From Clostridiales bacterium (GTDB lineage: Bacteria; Bacillota; Clostridia; Oscillospirales; Oscillospiraceae), in NCBI GenBank assembly GCA_020860575.1, contig JAJBUB010000004.1, positions 8,414 through 43,475 on the forward strand: 35,062 nt of DNA. Direction: 5' to 3'. Position 1 is the first letter of the stretch. Every line of letters starts with the position of its first letter. Below the pieces are notes generated by a model that did not search any database, was not told the origin of the DNA, and saw only the letters and a program-made list of their open reading frames with translations. Shown piece by piece: positions 6,336 to 15,914 of the stretch. Made by a program: the position numbers and the translations under genes.

Positions 6336-7592
6336 TCAGTTCAAAAAGTCTCTAAGCTTCTTGGAACGGCTGGGATGGCGCAGCTTACGCAGGGCTTTGG
6401 CCTCGATCTGGCGGATACGCTCCCGGGTGACGTGGAACTGCTTGCCCACCTCCTCCAGGGTGCGGGTGCGGCCGTCCTCCAGACCAAAGCGGAGCTTGAG
6501 TACCTTTTCCTCCCGGGGAGTCAGGGTGGAGAGCACCTCCGTCAGCTGCTCCTTGAGCAGCGTATAGGAAGCGGCCTCCGCAGGCTCGCAGGCGTCCTCG
6601 TCCTGGATGAAGTCTCCCAAATGGGAATCCTCCTCCTCGCCGATGGGGGTCTCCAGAGAGACCGGCTCCTGAGCGATTTTCAAAATCTCCCGCACCTTGT
6701 CCACCGGCATATTCATCTCGGCGGCGATTTCCTCGGGAGAGGGGTCGTGGCCCAGCTCCTGAAGCAACTGACGGGAGACGCGGATGACCTTGTTGATGGT
6801 CTCCACCATATGGACAGGGATGCGGATGGTGCGGGCCTGGTCTGCAATGGCCCGGGTGATGGCCTGACGGATCCACCAGGTCGCATAGGTGGAGAATTTA
6901 TAGCCCTTGGTGTAGTCGAACTTCTCCACCGCCTTGATGAGGCCCAGGTTGCCCTCCTGTATCAGGTCGAGGAAGAGCATCCCCCGGCCCCCATACCGCT
7001 TGGCGATGGAGACCACCAGACGCAGGTTTGCCTCGGCCAGACGCTGTTTGCAGTCCTCGCCATGCTTGATGGCCTTTTCCAGCTCCTTGCGGACCTCCTC
7101 CGGGACCTCCTCGCCGGACTCCTCCAGCTCCTCCAGCTGCTCCTTGGCGACGTTTCCGGCGCTCATGCCCTTGGCCAGCTCTGTCTCCTCCTCCGGGGTC
7201 AGCAGAGGGACCTTTCCGATCTCCTTCAGATACATCCGTACCGGGTCGTCGATGCCGTAGTTGTCAACAAGAGTGTTGGGGTCCACCACCTCTTCCTCGG
7301 CCAGCTCCTCGATCTCCTCCTCCGGAGGCTCCGCCGTCTCCGGCAGCTCCTCATCGGAGACCAGCTCGATGCCCTGATTCTCCAGGATATCATAGAAACG
7401 GTCCAGAGTGTCGCTGTCCAGCTCCACGCCGTCCAGCTCCATCATCTCCACGGCGGTGAGCTTACCCTTTTTCTTGCCCCGCTCAATGAGTTCGTTGAGC
7501 TTCTCTGCTCCGGGTACGCCGTCTGGGATGCGGGCCTTTGCATCCTTGGTCTCCTTGCTCTTCTCGGAAACAGGCTTTTTCTTGTCACTCAT
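6336..7592 (-). CDS. rpoD: RNA polymerase primary sigma factor (sigma-70/sigma-A)
   Basis: The principal sigma factor directs RNA polymerase to housekeeping promoters. The 418-aa protein has an acidic N-terminal region with a region 1.1-like segment (about 25-80) and [21 protein letters not shown] (region 1.2). Region 2 follows ([17 protein letters not shown], then [19 protein letters not shown] and [11 protein letters not shown]), then region 3, and region 4.2 with [28 protein letters not shown]. It overlaps the 3' end of dnaG by 8 nt, the conserved primase-sigma arrangement of the macromolecular synthesis operon. It ends just before a strong terminator. Confidence 0.97.
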   Translation of the reverse strand: MSDKKKPVSEKSKETKDAKARIPDGVPGAEKLNELIERGKKKGKLTAVEMMELDGVELDSDTLDRFYDILENQGIELVSDEELPETAEPPEEEIEELAEEEVVDPNTLVDNYGIDDPVRMYLKEIGKVPLLTPEEETELAKGMSAGNVAKEQLEELEESGEEVPEEVRKELEKAIKHGEDCKQRLAEANLRLVVSIAKRYGGRGMLFLDLIQEGNLGLIKAVEKFDYTKGYKFSTYATWWIRQAITRAIADQARTIRIPVHMVETINKVIRVSRQLLQELGHDPSPEEIAAEMNMPVDKVREILKIAQEPVSLETPIGEEEDSHLGDFIQDEDACEPAEAASYTLLKEQLTEVLSTLTPREEKVLKLRFGLEDGRTRTLEEVGKQFHVTRERIRQIEAKALRKLRHPSRSKKLRDFLN

Positions 7593-9339
7593 TTTGGTTC
7601 CTCCATGATTTTTTTTCTCTGAATGCCATCAGTGCGTCGTCGTCCAGGTCGGACGTCCCGCTGCCCTTCAGGCCCTCGGTCTGTATGATGTTGATGTAGT
7701 CCTCCATGGCCTGCTCCTGATTGCTCTGGGAGATGGGCTGCTGGAGGATGGAGACCAGATGGTTCATCTCCTCGGCGGTCAGCTCCGGGCCGAGGGCGTT
7801 GAGGGAGACGGGACGGTCCTCCGTCCACCGCTCCCAGATGAGCTGATAGATGCGGCCAAACACAGGGACGGTAAAATCCTCCGGACTCAGCCCCCGCACC
7901 TTTGAGAGCAGATTCGGGTCGTTCATCAGCATGGCGATGACCCCCTCCTCCGCCTTGCCGGAGCGCATATTGTCATAGCGGAGGGCCCGGCTCTCCGGTT
8001 GGTTCATCTGCACCGGCTGGAGCACCTTCCTGGCCTGCTGCTTCTCCTCCCAGCGGGTCTGGCGCTTCTGGCTGCGGCGGATCTCCCGCTGCATGGTTTC
8101 CGGGGTGATCTCCATCTCTTTGGCCATCCGGTTGCCGTAGACCTCCCGCTCCGCCGAGCCGGGGAGCCGGGAGATCACCTCCGCCAGCTCCTGAATGCAG
8201 GCCACCTTCTGGTCGTCCTGGGTCAGGTCGTACTTCCCCTTCACCTGGAGGAGACGGAATTCCACGTGATTTTCCGAGCCGTCGATGAGCTTTTGGAATG
8301 CCGCCGCTCCGTATTTTTTGATGAACTCGTCCGGGTCCTTCGCCCCGGTGACCTTGAGTACCTTCACCCGGATACCCGTCTTGTCCAGCAGCTGGATGGC
8401 CCGCTGGGCAGCGTTCACTCCGGCGCTGTCGCTGTCGTAGGAGATCACTACCTCTTGGGTGCGCTGGGCAATCATCCGGGCATGGTCAGGAGTCAGGGAG
8501 GTACCAAGAGAGGCCACGGCGCAGTCAAAGCCCGCCTGGTGGAGGGCAATGGTGTCCATATAGCCCTCGGTGAGGATAATACGGCCCTGCTTGCTCTTTC
8601 GGGCCAGATTCAGGGCAAAGAGGTTTTTGCTCTTGTTGTAGATAATGGTGTCCGGGGAGTTGAGGTATTTCGGCGTGCCGTTGTCCAGCACACGTCCCCC
8701 AAAGCCAATGACGTTCCCCCGCAGGTCGATGATGGGGAACATCACCCGGCCCCGGAACCGGTCGTAGAGACGGCCCTTGTCGTTCTTCACCACCAGACCG
8801 GCGTCCAGCAGCTCCTGCTTGCTGTAGCCCTTCCCCGTCATGGTCTGAATCAGCATATCCCACCGGTCATAGGAGTAGCCCAGACCGAAGTTCACGATGG
8901 TCCGTTTGGAGAGGCCCCGGTTGGTGAAATACTCCAGGGCGAACCGGTTCTCCGGGGCCATCAGGTTCTGGTGGAACCACCGGGCGGCCTCCCGGTTGAG
9001 CTGGTAGAGCCGCTCCCGCTTTTTTCGGTTGTCGCCGCTGCCCCGGCTTTCCGGGACCGTCATGCCCACCCGCTGGGCCAGGATGCCCACGGCGTCCGGA
9101 AAGCCCACGCCCTCCTGCTCCATCACAAACTGGATGGCGCCGCCGCCCTTGTGGCAGCCGAAGCAGTAGTACATCTGCCGCTCCGGGGAGACGGAAAAGG
9201 AGGGGGTCTTTTCGCTGTGGAAGGGACACAGACCCCAGTAGCGATTCCCCTTCTTGGTCAGCGTCACATAGCCGGAGATCAAATCCACGATATCTGTTCT
9301 GGCGTTCAGCTCCTCCAGGAAGCTCTCCGGGATCGCCAT
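7585..9339 (-). CDS. dnaG: DNA primase
   Basis: DnaG lays down RNA primers at the replication fork with the DnaB helicase. The 584-aa protein has a CHC2 zinc finger (Cys38, His41, Cys59, Cys62 in [12 protein letters not shown]...[11 protein letters not shown]). The RNA polymerase catalytic core follows ([25 protein letters not shown]), then the Toprim motifs ILTEGYMD and SYDSDSAG, and a C-terminal helicase-interaction region. The start follows GGGGAGG by 9 nt. It sits between dgt (98-nt gap holding a small A/T hairpin) and rpoD (8-nt overlap). Confidence 0.96.
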   Translation of the reverse strand: MAIPESFLEELNARTDIVDLISGYVTLTKKGNRYWGLCPFHSEKTPSFSVSPERQMYYCFGCHKGGGAIQFVMEQEGVGFPDAVGILAQRVGMTVPESRGSGDNRKKRERLYQLNREAARWFHQNLMAPENRFALEYFTNRGLSKRTIVNFGLGYSYDRWDMLIQTMTGKGYSKQELLDAGLVVKNDKGRLYDRFRGRVMFPIIDLRGNVIGFGGRVLDNGTPKYLNSPDTIIYNKSKNLFALNLARKSKQGRIILTEGYMDTIALHQAGFDCAVASLGTSLTPDHARMIAQRTQEVVISYDSDSAGVNAAQRAIQLLDKTGIRVKVLKVTGAKDPDEFIKKYGAAAFQKLIDGSENHVEFRLLQVKGKYDLTQDDQKVACIQELAEVISRLPGSAEREVYGNRMAKEMEITPETMQREIRRSQKRQTRWEEKQQARKVLQPVQMNQPESRALRYDNMRSGKAEEGVIAMLMNDPNLLSKVRGLSPEDFTVPVFGRIYQLIWERWTEDRPVSLNALGPELTAEEMNHLVSILQQPISQSNQEQAMEDYINIIQTEGLKGSGTSDLDDDALMAFREKKSWRNQNE

Positions 9340-9393
9340 GGCATTTCGCCTCCCCTTCTGTGGTTCTTTGGCACCAAATTTCCCATAGGATAA

Positions 9394-9424
9394 CCCTTTT
9401 TATCTCGCTTTATCCGAAAAAGGG
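9394..9424. repeat. Inverted repeat in the dgt-dnaG gap
   Basis: CCCTTTTT (9394-9401) and AAAAAGGG (9417-9424) are perfect 8-bp arms with a 15-nt loop. A weak attenuator or mRNA-stability hairpin between dgt and dnaG is possible. There is no clean terminator T-tract after it on the minus strand. Confidence 0.45.
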
Positions 9425-9437
9425 CGAAAGGGGCCGC

Positions 9438-10442
9438 TCACTTCACCGTCCACGCCTTTGGAATAAAAAGCTCTCCATATTTTGCCACGGCGTAGGTATC
9501 GGTCATGCCTGCGATGTAGTCGCACACCGCCCGTTCTACCCCCTCCTGATAGCGGATATCCTGAAAGTCCGCCGGGAGCAGATCCGGGTCCTTGACATAG
9601 GCCTCAAACATCCGCCGGAGCATCTCCTGGGCCTTGCCCTCCTCCCCCTTCGCCTGGGGATTGCGGTAGACCATCTCGAATAGGAACTCCCGCAGCTCGT
9701 TCATGGCCGCCCCGATCTCCGGGGACTGACGGATGGCGGCTCCCTCCTGGCTGCTGTCGATGACATCCTTGACCAGGGTGTCGATGCGCTGGCTCTTGTT
9801 GAAGCCCAGGATCTCCCGGAGGTGGATGGGGATGTCCAGAGGATAGATGATGCCGCCCCGCATGGCGTCGTCGATGTCGTGATTGATGTAGGCGATCCGG
9901 TCGGCGAACCAGAGGATCTGGCCCTCCAGGGTCTCCGCCTTGTCGCTGCCCGTGTGGCAGAGGATGCCTCGCCGGACCTCATAGGTCAGGTTGAGGCCGT
10001 CTCCCTCCTTTTCCAGCTTGTCCACCACCCGGAGAGACTGTACGTTGTGCCGGAAGCCTCCGGGCATGATCTCGTCCAGCACCCGCTCCCCGGCATGGCC
10101 GAAGGGGGTATGTCCCAAATCGTGGCCCAGGCCCGCCGCCTCCGCCAGGTCCTCGTTCAGGCCCAGGCCCCGGGCGATGGTTCGGGCGATACGGGTGACC
10201 TCCAGGGTGTGGGTCATCCGGGTGCGGTAGTGGTCGCCCTCCGGCTGGAGAAAGACCTGGGTCTTTCGCTTCAGTCTGCGAAACGCCTTGGAGTGGACGA
10301 TGCGGTCCACATCCCGCTGAAAGCAGGTGCGCACCTCGCATGGCTCCTCCGGGCGCTGCCGCCCCCGGGAGTCTGCGCTTTTGCAGGCTCTGGGAGAAAG
10401 CAGGACGTTCTCCGCCTGCTCGATCCGCTCTCTGACCAGCAT
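9438..10442 (-). CDS. dgt: Deoxyguanosinetriphosphate triphosphohydrolase-like HD protein
   Basis: Members of this family hydrolyse dNTPs to deoxynucleoside and triphosphate. The 334-aa protein has the HD-domain metal ligands His78 in RMTHTLEV and His107-Asp108 in GLGHDLGHTPFGHAGE, plus KAFRRLKRKTQVF upstream. Length fits the short Dgt-like subfamily found next to dnaG in Firmicutes. Start at 10442 follows AGGGGGTGA closely. It leads the dgt-dnaG-rpoD cluster, linking nucleotide pool control with replication priming. I found no convincing promoter; a TATATT at about 10495-10500 lacks a good -35 partner. Confidence 0.9.
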   Translation of the reverse strand: MLVRERIEQAENVLLSPRACKSADSRGRQRPEEPCEVRTCFQRDVDRIVHSKAFRRLKRKTQVFLQPEGDHYRTRMTHTLEVTRIARTIARGLGLNEDLAEAAGLGHDLGHTPFGHAGERVLDEIMPGGFRHNVQSLRVVDKLEKEGDGLNLTYEVRRGILCHTGSDKAETLEGQILWFADRIAYINHDIDDAMRGGIIYPLDIPIHLREILGFNKSQRIDTLVKDVIDSSQEGAAIRQSPEIGAAMNELREFLFEMVYRNPQAKGEEGKAQEMLRRMFEAYVKDPDLLPADFQDIRYQEGVERAVCDYIAGMTDTYAVAKYGELFIPKAWTVK

Positions 10443-10611
10443 CCGCTCACCCCCTGTTTCCTGCCCGCTCGGGTCGATTTTTCACCTTCTCAAAAAGAAT
10501 ATACGCAAAAGATGGGAAAAATCCTGCTGCAAAAGGAAATTTTGTGTGAATATTCAAGGCATTACCGCATAAATCGGCAAGAGCGTATGGCGAGATATTT
10601 TTCGTCAGAAA

Positions 10612-10720
10612 AAGGTGCAAAAAGTGCAGGCGTACTGGATGTACGTCAAACTTTTGCTAACGCATTTCTGGCGGAAAATAGCCGCCAGACGCCGCAGACG
10701 CATTTGTGCGGTGATGCCTC
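10612..10720. repeat. Hairpin-rich candidate dispersed repeat element (REP-like)
   Basis: Within about 100 bp directly after the stop of the phosphatase-acetyltransferase gene (minus strand) there are three inverted repeats. These are GGCGTAC-TGGAT-GTACGTC (10629-10647, one G-U), CTGGCGG-AAAATAG-CCGCCAG (10668-10688) and CCGCA-n10-TGCGG (10692-10711). No ORF here has a ribosome binding site and family features; the Arg-rich ORF 10615-10803 looks spurious. The rest of the 10443-10718 gap is AT-richer than its surroundings and shows no gene. An intergenic repeat family or structured 3' UTR is inferred only from the local folding potential. Confidence 0.4.
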
Positions 10721-11864
10721 AATCAATACGCTTTTCCATCAGCTCCAGAGGCACCGTACTGTCCTCAGCAGCCCCCAGACTGCGGAAGCCGTACTTGAGA
10801 TAGAAGTGCATCCCCTGCTCGTTGTCCTCCGAGCAGCGGAGGCGTATCCTGTTCCGGCCCAGGGGGCGGAAGGTGGCAACCGCCTGGCCCAACAGCTGGA
10901 TGCCCAGCCCCTGCTCCCGGGCCTCCGGCGTGACGTAGTAGAAGTAGATGAATCCGGCGTTGTCCTCCTGATACCGCTCCAGGTCCATCTGGAGCAGACC
11001 GGCAATTTCGTCTCCCCGCATGGCGCAAACCACCGACCAGGGATTTTCCAGGGCGGAGCGGAGGGCCTGACGGTAAAAGGTCTCCCCGTCGTAGGGCAGG
11101 CCGGGGTGGACCCGCTCCCAGGTCTCCCGGCGGAAGCGGTCATAGAGGTCCCGCTCCCCCACCGGGTCCCAGGGACGATACCACAGATTGGCCGCCGGCT
11201 CTGAGACGTTGCCCGCCGTCTTCCACTTCTGGTTGGCCAGGGTGGACAGCTCCCTGGGCAGGTGGGAGTTGTCGCAGGCAAAGGCAACCTTCACCTGATC
11301 CCCCTCAATTTCCAGACAGGAGACCCCGGTATTGTCACAGCGGGGGATTTTCTGGTTGATCTCCTCCACCGGATAGCCGTAAAAGACGGACAGGGCGGAG
11401 CGAAGGGCGATGTAATGGGTGGAGATGCCTATGGTCTGTCCCGGGTGCCGGGCGGCCAGCTTCAAAATCGTGCCGCTGACCCGGGTGCGCAGTTCTTCAT
11501 AGCTCTCCCCGCCGGGGGCGCGAAAGGTCGGGGAGCAGGTCTGAAAGCCGTCCATCCCCTCCGGATCGGTGCGGCGCACCTCTCCCCAGGGCCGGTCCTC
11601 CCACTCTCCCAGGTCCATCTCCCGGAGACCTGTATCCAGCTGGAGAGGCAGCCCCTTGTGCTCATAGAGCGCCCTGGCGGTCTGGCGGCAGCGGCGCAGA
11701 TCGCTGGAATACACAGCGTCCAGGTGGATGTTGCGAAAACGTTCCTCCAACGCAGCGACCTGACGGAGACCGTTCTCCGTCAGGCTACTGTCATACTGTC
11801 CGTGGATGCGGCGGTAGAGGTTGCCCTCCGCCTCCCCGTGGCGGACGATGTAAACGGTCGTCAT
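10719..11864 (-). CDS. Fusion of histidine phosphatase (PGM-like) and GNAT acetyltransferase
   Basis: The 381-aa protein joins two domains. Residues 1-200 are a phosphoglycerate-mutase-like histidine phosphatase with the phospho-acceptor His9 in IVRHGEAEGN, DAVYSSDLRRCRQTA, Glu82, GGESYEEL and the second catalytic His150 in GISTHYIALRS. Residues about 225-381 are a GNAT N-acetyltransferase with the acetyl-CoA loop region YFYYVTPEAREQGLGIQLLG and a late FYLKYGFRSLG. No substrate can be named for either domain. The start at 11864 has AAGGA 10 nt upstream. It is last in the pyr operon, 48 nt after pyrD, so co-expression with pyrimidine genes is likely. Confidence 0.88.
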   Translation of the reverse strand: MTTVYIVRHGEAEGNLYRRIHGQYDSSLTENGLRQVAALEERFRNIHLDAVYSSDLRRCRQTARALYEHKGLPLQLDTGLREMDLGEWEDRPWGEVRRTDPEGMDGFQTCSPTFRAPGGESYEELRTRVSGTILKLAARHPGQTIGISTHYIALRSALSVFYGYPVEEINQKIPRCDNTGVSCLEIEGDQVKVAFACDNSHLPRELSTLANQKWKTAGNVSEPAANLWYRPWDPVGERDLYDRFRRETWERVHPGLPYDGETFYRQALRSALENPWSVVCAMRGDEIAGLLQMDLERYQEDNAGFIYFYYVTPEAREQGLGIQLLGQAVATFRPLGRNRIRLRCSEDNEQGMHFYLKYGFRSLGAAEDSTVPLELMEKRID

Positions 11865-11912
11865 GGTGATTTGTTCCTTCTTCTCTCTTCTCTGTTTCTT
11901 TCTGTCGTTCTA

Positions 11913-12830
11913 TTACCAGGGCCTTACCCCGCCGGTCAGCTCCGACACACAGGCCAACCCCTGTTCTGCGGCGATTTTTTTCAGGCCGTCCCGGACCTTG
12001 AGGGGGGCGTATGGGTCGGCAAAGCAGGCCGTCCCCACCGCCACGGCGGAGGCCCCCGCCAGCATAAGCTGGGCCGCGTCCTCCCCCTTGGACACGCCGC
12101 CCATTCCCAGAATGGGCAGGTCTACCGCCTGGGCCACCTCCCAGACCATGCGTACCGCCACCGGCAACACCGCAGGCCCGGAGAGTCCCCCGGTGTTCAT
12201 TTTCAGCACCGGGCGGCGGGTGCGCACGTCGATCCGCATGCCCCGGATGGTGTTGATGAGGGACAGGGCGTCCGCCCCGGCCTCCGCCACCGCACGGGCG
12301 ATGGCGGTGATGTCGGTGACGTTGGGAGACAGCTTCACCATCACCGGCACATCTGAATGGCCCTTAGCCTCCTCCGTCACCTGGGCGGCCATCTCAGGGA
12401 CCACCCCGTATTGCAGCCCTCCCGCCTTCACGTTGGGGCAGGAGATGTTCACCTCGATCATGTCCACCCCCGCCTGGGAGAGCTTTTCGCACATGACGCC
12501 GTACTCCTCCGGGGTGTTGCCGGAGATGTTGGCGATGATCTTCACGTCATGCTCCCGGAGCCAGGGCAGCTCGTGGGCGATAAAGCCGTCCACGCCCGGA
12601 TTTTGTAACCCCACCGAGTTCAGGATGCCCATGGGGGTCTCAGCAATGCGTGGAGGCGGGTTGCCCTCCCTGGGGTGGAGGGTCAGTCCCTTGACGCAGA
12701 TGCCTCCCAGCTCGCTCAGGTCGTAAAACTGCCCGAACTCCCGGCCAAAGCCGAAGGTGCCGGAGGCCATCACCACCGGGTTTTTCAGCGTCACACCGGC
12801 GAGATGGACGGAGAGGTCGATCTTTTCCAT
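11913..12830 (-). CDS. pyrD: Dihydroorotate dehydrogenase B (NAD+), catalytic subunit
   Basis: PyrD oxidises dihydroorotate to orotate; the class 1B enzyme passes electrons through PyrK to NAD+. The real protein is 305 aa from MEKIDLSVHLAGVTLKNPVVMASGTFG; the longer ORF in the track adds out-of-context sequence from the pyrK region. It has the active-site Cys in VNISCPNVKAGG and FMN-binding segments VMVKLSP, LSLINTIRGM and GMGGVSKGEDA. Start ATG at 12830 overlaps the pyrK stop as TGATG, a tight coupling expected for the two subunits. Confidence 0.96.
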   Translation of the reverse strand: MEKIDLSVHLAGVTLKNPVVMASGTFGFGREFGQFYDLSELGGICVKGLTLHPREGNPPPRIAETPMGILNSVGLQNPGVDGFIAHELPWLREHDVKIIANISGNTPEEYGVMCEKLSQAGVDMIEVNISCPNVKAGGLQYGVVPEMAAQVTEEAKGHSDVPVMVKLSPNVTDITAIARAVAEAGADALSLINTIRGMRIDVRTRRPVLKMNTGGLSGPAVLPVAVRMVWEVAQAVDLPILGMGGVSKGEDAAQLMLAGASAVAVGTACFADPYAPLKVRDGLKKIAAEQGLACVSELTGGVRPW

Positions 12831-13573
12831 CACCAGTCCACCTCCTCGGCGTTGAACACAGGGCCGTCCTTGCAGACGTGTTTGTAATGTCCTCCCACGG
12901 AGCAGGCGCAGACCAGGCAGGCTCCGACGCCGCAGCCCATCCGCTCCTCCATGGAGACGTAACAGGGGGTGTTCCCCTCCTTCGCCGCCTGGGCCACGCT
13001 TTTCAACATGGGTCGGGGGCCGCAGGCAAAGACGGCGGCATACCGCTCCTCGGAGAGCGTCTGACGTACCAGCGTATCCACAAAGCCGTGAACGCCCAGC
13101 GTCCCGTCGTCGCTGGCGATCAACACCTTTCCGCAGACGGCGTTCAGCTCCTCCAGCAAAATGGCGTTGTCGGCGCTGCGGAAGCCCACGCAGGCGTCCG
13201 CCTCCTGGCAGCATTTGGCGGCATAGAGCATGGGAGGCACGCCGATGCCGCCCCCCACCACCAGGACCTTCCCCTGGGGGATATCATAGCCGTGGCCCAG
13301 GGGGCCAAGCACATCCAGCTCCTCCCCCGCCTGACGCCGGGAGAGCCACTGGGTCCCCTCTCCCTTGACCTGGAACACCACGGTCAGCAGTGTTCCCTCC
13401 ACGTCACAGACAGAGATGGGGCGGCGGAGCAGCAGGCCCTCGCTGCACCGGATGTTGACAAACTGGCCGGGCCGGGTCGTCCGGGCCAGTTCCCCCGCCT
13501 CCAGGGTGAGGGAAAATACATCTCCGGTCAGCTGCCGGAGATCGGCGATGGGGCAGAGCTTTGTCATTGGCAT
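12830..13573 (-). CDS. pyrK: Dihydroorotate dehydrogenase B, electron transfer subunit
   Basis: PyrK carries FAD and a [2Fe-2S] cluster and moves electrons from PyrD to NAD+. The 247-aa protein has the flavin-binding RPISVCDVEG and the nucleotide-binding GKVLVVGGGIGVPPM. The C-terminal iron-sulfur loop CGVGACLVCAC plus a later Cys (KHVCKDG) supplies the four cluster ligands. The start was set at 13573 (MPMTKLCPIADL), with AGGTGA 4 nt upstream; the ATG at 13567 is an alternative. It lies 46 nt after pyrF and its stop overlaps the pyrD start. Confidence 0.95.
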   Translation of the reverse strand: MPMTKLCPIADLRQLTGDVFSLTLEAGELARTTRPGQFVNIRCSEGLLLRRPISVCDVEGTLLTVVFQVKGEGTQWLSRRQAGEELDVLGPLGHGYDIPQGKVLVVGGGIGVPPMLYAAKCCQEADACVGFRSADNAILLEELNAVCGKVLIASDDGTLGVHGFVDTLVRQTLSEERYAAVFACGPRPMLKSVAQAAKEGNTPCYVSMEERMGCGVGACLVCACSVGGHYKHVCKDGPVFNAEEVDW

Positions 13574-13619
13574 AGGCTCACCTGTTCCTTTCGTTCTAAA
13601 AGAGGCGGCAGAGATCATC

Positions 13620-14546
13620 TCAGAGAATGGGCGTGACCGCGCGGATGGCGTCCCGCATCTCCAGGGCGGCAGCGCGGGCCGCCTGGGCGTAGTCCTCGCC
13701 GTTGTGGCCCGTCTTTTTCCATGCGCACATAATGCTCCGGGAGGCGTTGATGACGGCGCCCCGGCCGTACCGGTCGAAGGCGTAGTGAACGTCCTCCGCC
13801 GTGCCTCCCTGGGCACCGTAGCCGGGCACCAGGAAGAAGGTGTGGGGCAGCAGCTTGCGCAGCTGGCGCAGGTCGGAGGGATAGGTGGCGCCGATGACCG
13901 CTCCCACCCGGTTATAGCCGTACTCCCCTACCGAGGTGGTCTTGCCCCAGCGGTCTACCAGCTCGCCCATGACCTTGTAGACCACCCGGTCGCCGGCCAC
14001 CATATCCTGGAGCTCGATGGCAGAGGGGTTGGAGGTGCGCACTAGGGCAAAGACGCACTTGTCCTCCGTCTCTGCGTCCTTGAGGAAGGGCTTGATGGCG
14101 TCGCTGCCCATATAGCCGTTCAGGGTCACGCAGTCTGCGTCGAAGCCAGGGATCTGCTCCTCCCCCACCTGGCTCTTGCCCAGCCATGCCTCGGAGTAGG
14201 CGGCGGCGGTAGAGCCGATGTCTCCCCGCTTCACATCGGCGATGACGAAAAAGCCCTTGCTCTTAGCGTAGCGGATGGTGCGCTCCAGCATCTCCATCCC
14301 CTCCCAGCCCCAGTTCTCATAGTAGGCGGACTGGGGCTTGACGGCGGGGACGATGTCGCTCAGGGCGTCCATCAGTCCACAGTTGAACTCAAAGATGGCC
14401 TCCACGGCGGCCTTGCGGGTCTCCCCGTAGGCCTCGATCTGCTTTTGGACGATAGCGGCAGGGACGTATTCCAGCCGGGCGTCCAGTCCCGCCACTGTGG
14501 GGTTCTTCATGCTGCGTATTTTGCTCTGGAGGGTATCGAAGGACAT
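13620..14546 (-). CDS. pyrF: Orotidine-5'-phosphate decarboxylase (long, type 2)
   Basis: PyrF makes UMP from OMP. The 308-aa length and the motif FFVIADVKRGDIGSTAAAY place it in the longer subfamily seen in actinobacteria and many clostridia. The Asp-Lys-Asp active-site residues are in ADVKRGD. Other family blocks are VAGLDARLEYVP near the N-terminus, VKPQSAYYENWG, and the C-terminal RGAVINASRSIM. A GGAG ribosome binding site lies 9 nt before the ATG. It is second in the operon, between pyrC and pyrK. Confidence 0.95.
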   Translation of the reverse strand: MSFDTLQSKIRSMKNPTVAGLDARLEYVPAAIVQKQIEAYGETRKAAVEAIFEFNCGLMDALSDIVPAVKPQSAYYENWGWEGMEMLERTIRYAKSKGFFVIADVKRGDIGSTAAAYSEAWLGKSQVGEEQIPGFDADCVTLNGYMGSDAIKPFLKDAETEDKCVFALVRTSNPSAIELQDMVAGDRVVYKVMGELVDRWGKTTSVGEYGYNRVGAVIGATYPSDLRQLRKLLPHTFFLVPGYGAQGGTAEDVHYAFDRYGRGAVINASRSIMCAWKKTGHNGEDYAQAARAAALEMRDAIRAVTPIL

Positions 14547-14586
14547 GGTGATAATCTCCTCTCTGAACGTGTCTCAGGCAGCTGTC

Positions 14587-15861
14587 TCACGCCTGATAGA
14601 TGATGTTTCCGTCTGCGATGGTATAGCGTACCTTTCCCTGGACCTCCATGCCGCCAAAGGGGGTGTTTCTCGCCTTGGAAACGAACTGGTCCGGGTCGAT
14701 GGTCCACTTTTCGTCCGGGTCGAAAATGGTGATGTCCGCAGGCGCGCCCAGAGCCAGGGAGCCACGGCGGATGCCCAAAATCTTGGCCGGGTTGATGGTC
14801 ATCTTCTGGATGATATCCGCAAGGGACATCTCCCCGGTGTGGTACAGGTAGGTCAGGGCCAGGGCCAGGGAAGTCTCCAGCCCCACCATGCCCGCCGGGG
14901 CCTCGGTCAGAGGCTTCGCCTTCTCCTCGGCGGAGTGAGGTGCGTGGTCTGTCACAATACAGTCGATGGTGCCGTCCTTCAGACCGGCCAGGATGCCCGC
15001 CCGGTCCTTTGTGTTGCGTAGAGGCGGATTCACCTTGGCAAGCGTCCCCTGGCGCAGAATCTCCTCGTGGGTAAAGACAAAGTACTGGGGACAGGTCTCG
15101 CAGGTGATGCGCACACCCCGGCGCTTGTACTGCCGGATGATGTTTACGCTGTTGGCGGTGGAGACGTGGCAGATGTGGACGGCGGTGCGGGTCTCCTCGG
15201 CCAGCATGGCGTCCCGCATGACCATCAGCTCCTCCGCGATGGCGGGACGGCCAGGCAGCCCCAGCTGCCGGGAGACGCGGCCCTCGTTCACGCTGCGCCC
15301 CCGGACCATCTTGTCGTCCTCGCAGTGAGAGAGGACGGTGAGCTTGTTCCGGTGCGCCCGCAGCAGAGCGTCCCGCATCAGGTTGGCGTTCATCACCGGC
15401 ATCCCGTCGTCTGAGATGGCTACCGCACCCGCTTTTTTCAGGGCGCGGGCGTCGGTAATCTCCTCCCCCCGCTCGCCTTTGGAGAGCGCCCCGATGGGCC
15501 AGACGTGGACGCCGCAGTTTTTCGTCGCCCGTTCCTTCACATATCGAATCATCTCCGGGCTGTCAATGGCAGGGACCGTGTTGGGCATACAGGCGATGGA
15601 GGTAAAGCCGCCGTGGGCTGCCGCCGCCGAGCCGGTGAGGATATCCTCCTTATAGGTCAGGCCGGGGTCACGGAGATGGACGTGCATATCGATCAGCCCC
15701 GCGCAGACGCAGAGGCCCCGGGCATCCAGCACCAGAGCGTCGCTCTCCTCCACGCCGTTGCCGATCATGACGATCACGCCTTCCTCGATGAGAATGTCCA
15801 TCACCCCGCCGATCCCGCAGACCGGGTCGATCAGCGTACCGTTGCGAATGAGCAGCTTCAA
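14587..15861 (-). CDS. pyrC: Dihydroorotase
   Basis: PyrC cyclises N-carbamoyl-aspartate to dihydroorotate. The 424-aa amidohydrolase has the zinc motif DMHVHLRDPG (His60, His62), GGFTSIACMPNT, and the metal-binding Asp in VTDHAPHSAEEK, typical of the PyrC/allantoinase-like class. I choose TTG at 15861 (giving MKLLIRNGTLIDP) because AAAGGAG lies 9 nt upstream; the ATG at 15891 adds ten atypical residues and has no ribosome binding site. It is first in the pyr operon. No pyrB, pyrE, carAB or pyrR is present here. Confidence 0.94.
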   Translation of the reverse strand: MKLLIRNGTLIDPVCGIGGVMDILIEEGVIVMIGNGVEESDALVLDARGLCVCAGLIDMHVHLRDPGLTYKEDILTGSAAAAHGGFTSIACMPNTVPAIDSPEMIRYVKERATKNCGVHVWPIGALSKGERGEEITDARALKKAGAVAISDDGMPVMNANLMRDALLRAHRNKLTVLSHCEDDKMVRGRSVNEGRVSRQLGLPGRPAIAEELMVMRDAMLAEETRTAVHICHVSTANSVNIIRQYKRRGVRITCETCPQYFVFTHEEILRQGTLAKVNPPLRNTKDRAGILAGLKDGTIDCIVTDHAPHSAEEKAKPLTEAPAGMVGLETSLALALTYLYHTGEMSLADIIQKMTINPAKILGIRRGSLALGAPADITIFDPDEKWTIDPDQFVSKARNTPFGGMEVQGKVRYTIADGNIIYQA

Positions 15862-15885
15862 GGTACAACACTCCTTTCCAGGGGT

Positions 15886-15914
15886 TTGCATAATTATCTA
15901 ATTTGCATTATAAC
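15886..15914 (+). promoter_or_regulatory. Possible divergent promoter for the small gene at 16011
   Basis: TTGCAT (15886-15891), 17-nt spacer, TATAAC (15909-15914). The -10 box overlaps the pyrC -10 on the other strand, so the two polymerase sites would exclude each other. The -35 match is weak. Confidence 0.45.

Noticed and set aside
10615-10803. A small Arg-rich protein (AARRRRR)
   Set aside because: No ribosome binding site, overlaps the 3' end of the acetyltransferase domain on the other strand, and its basic run arises from the hairpin-rich repeat DNA.
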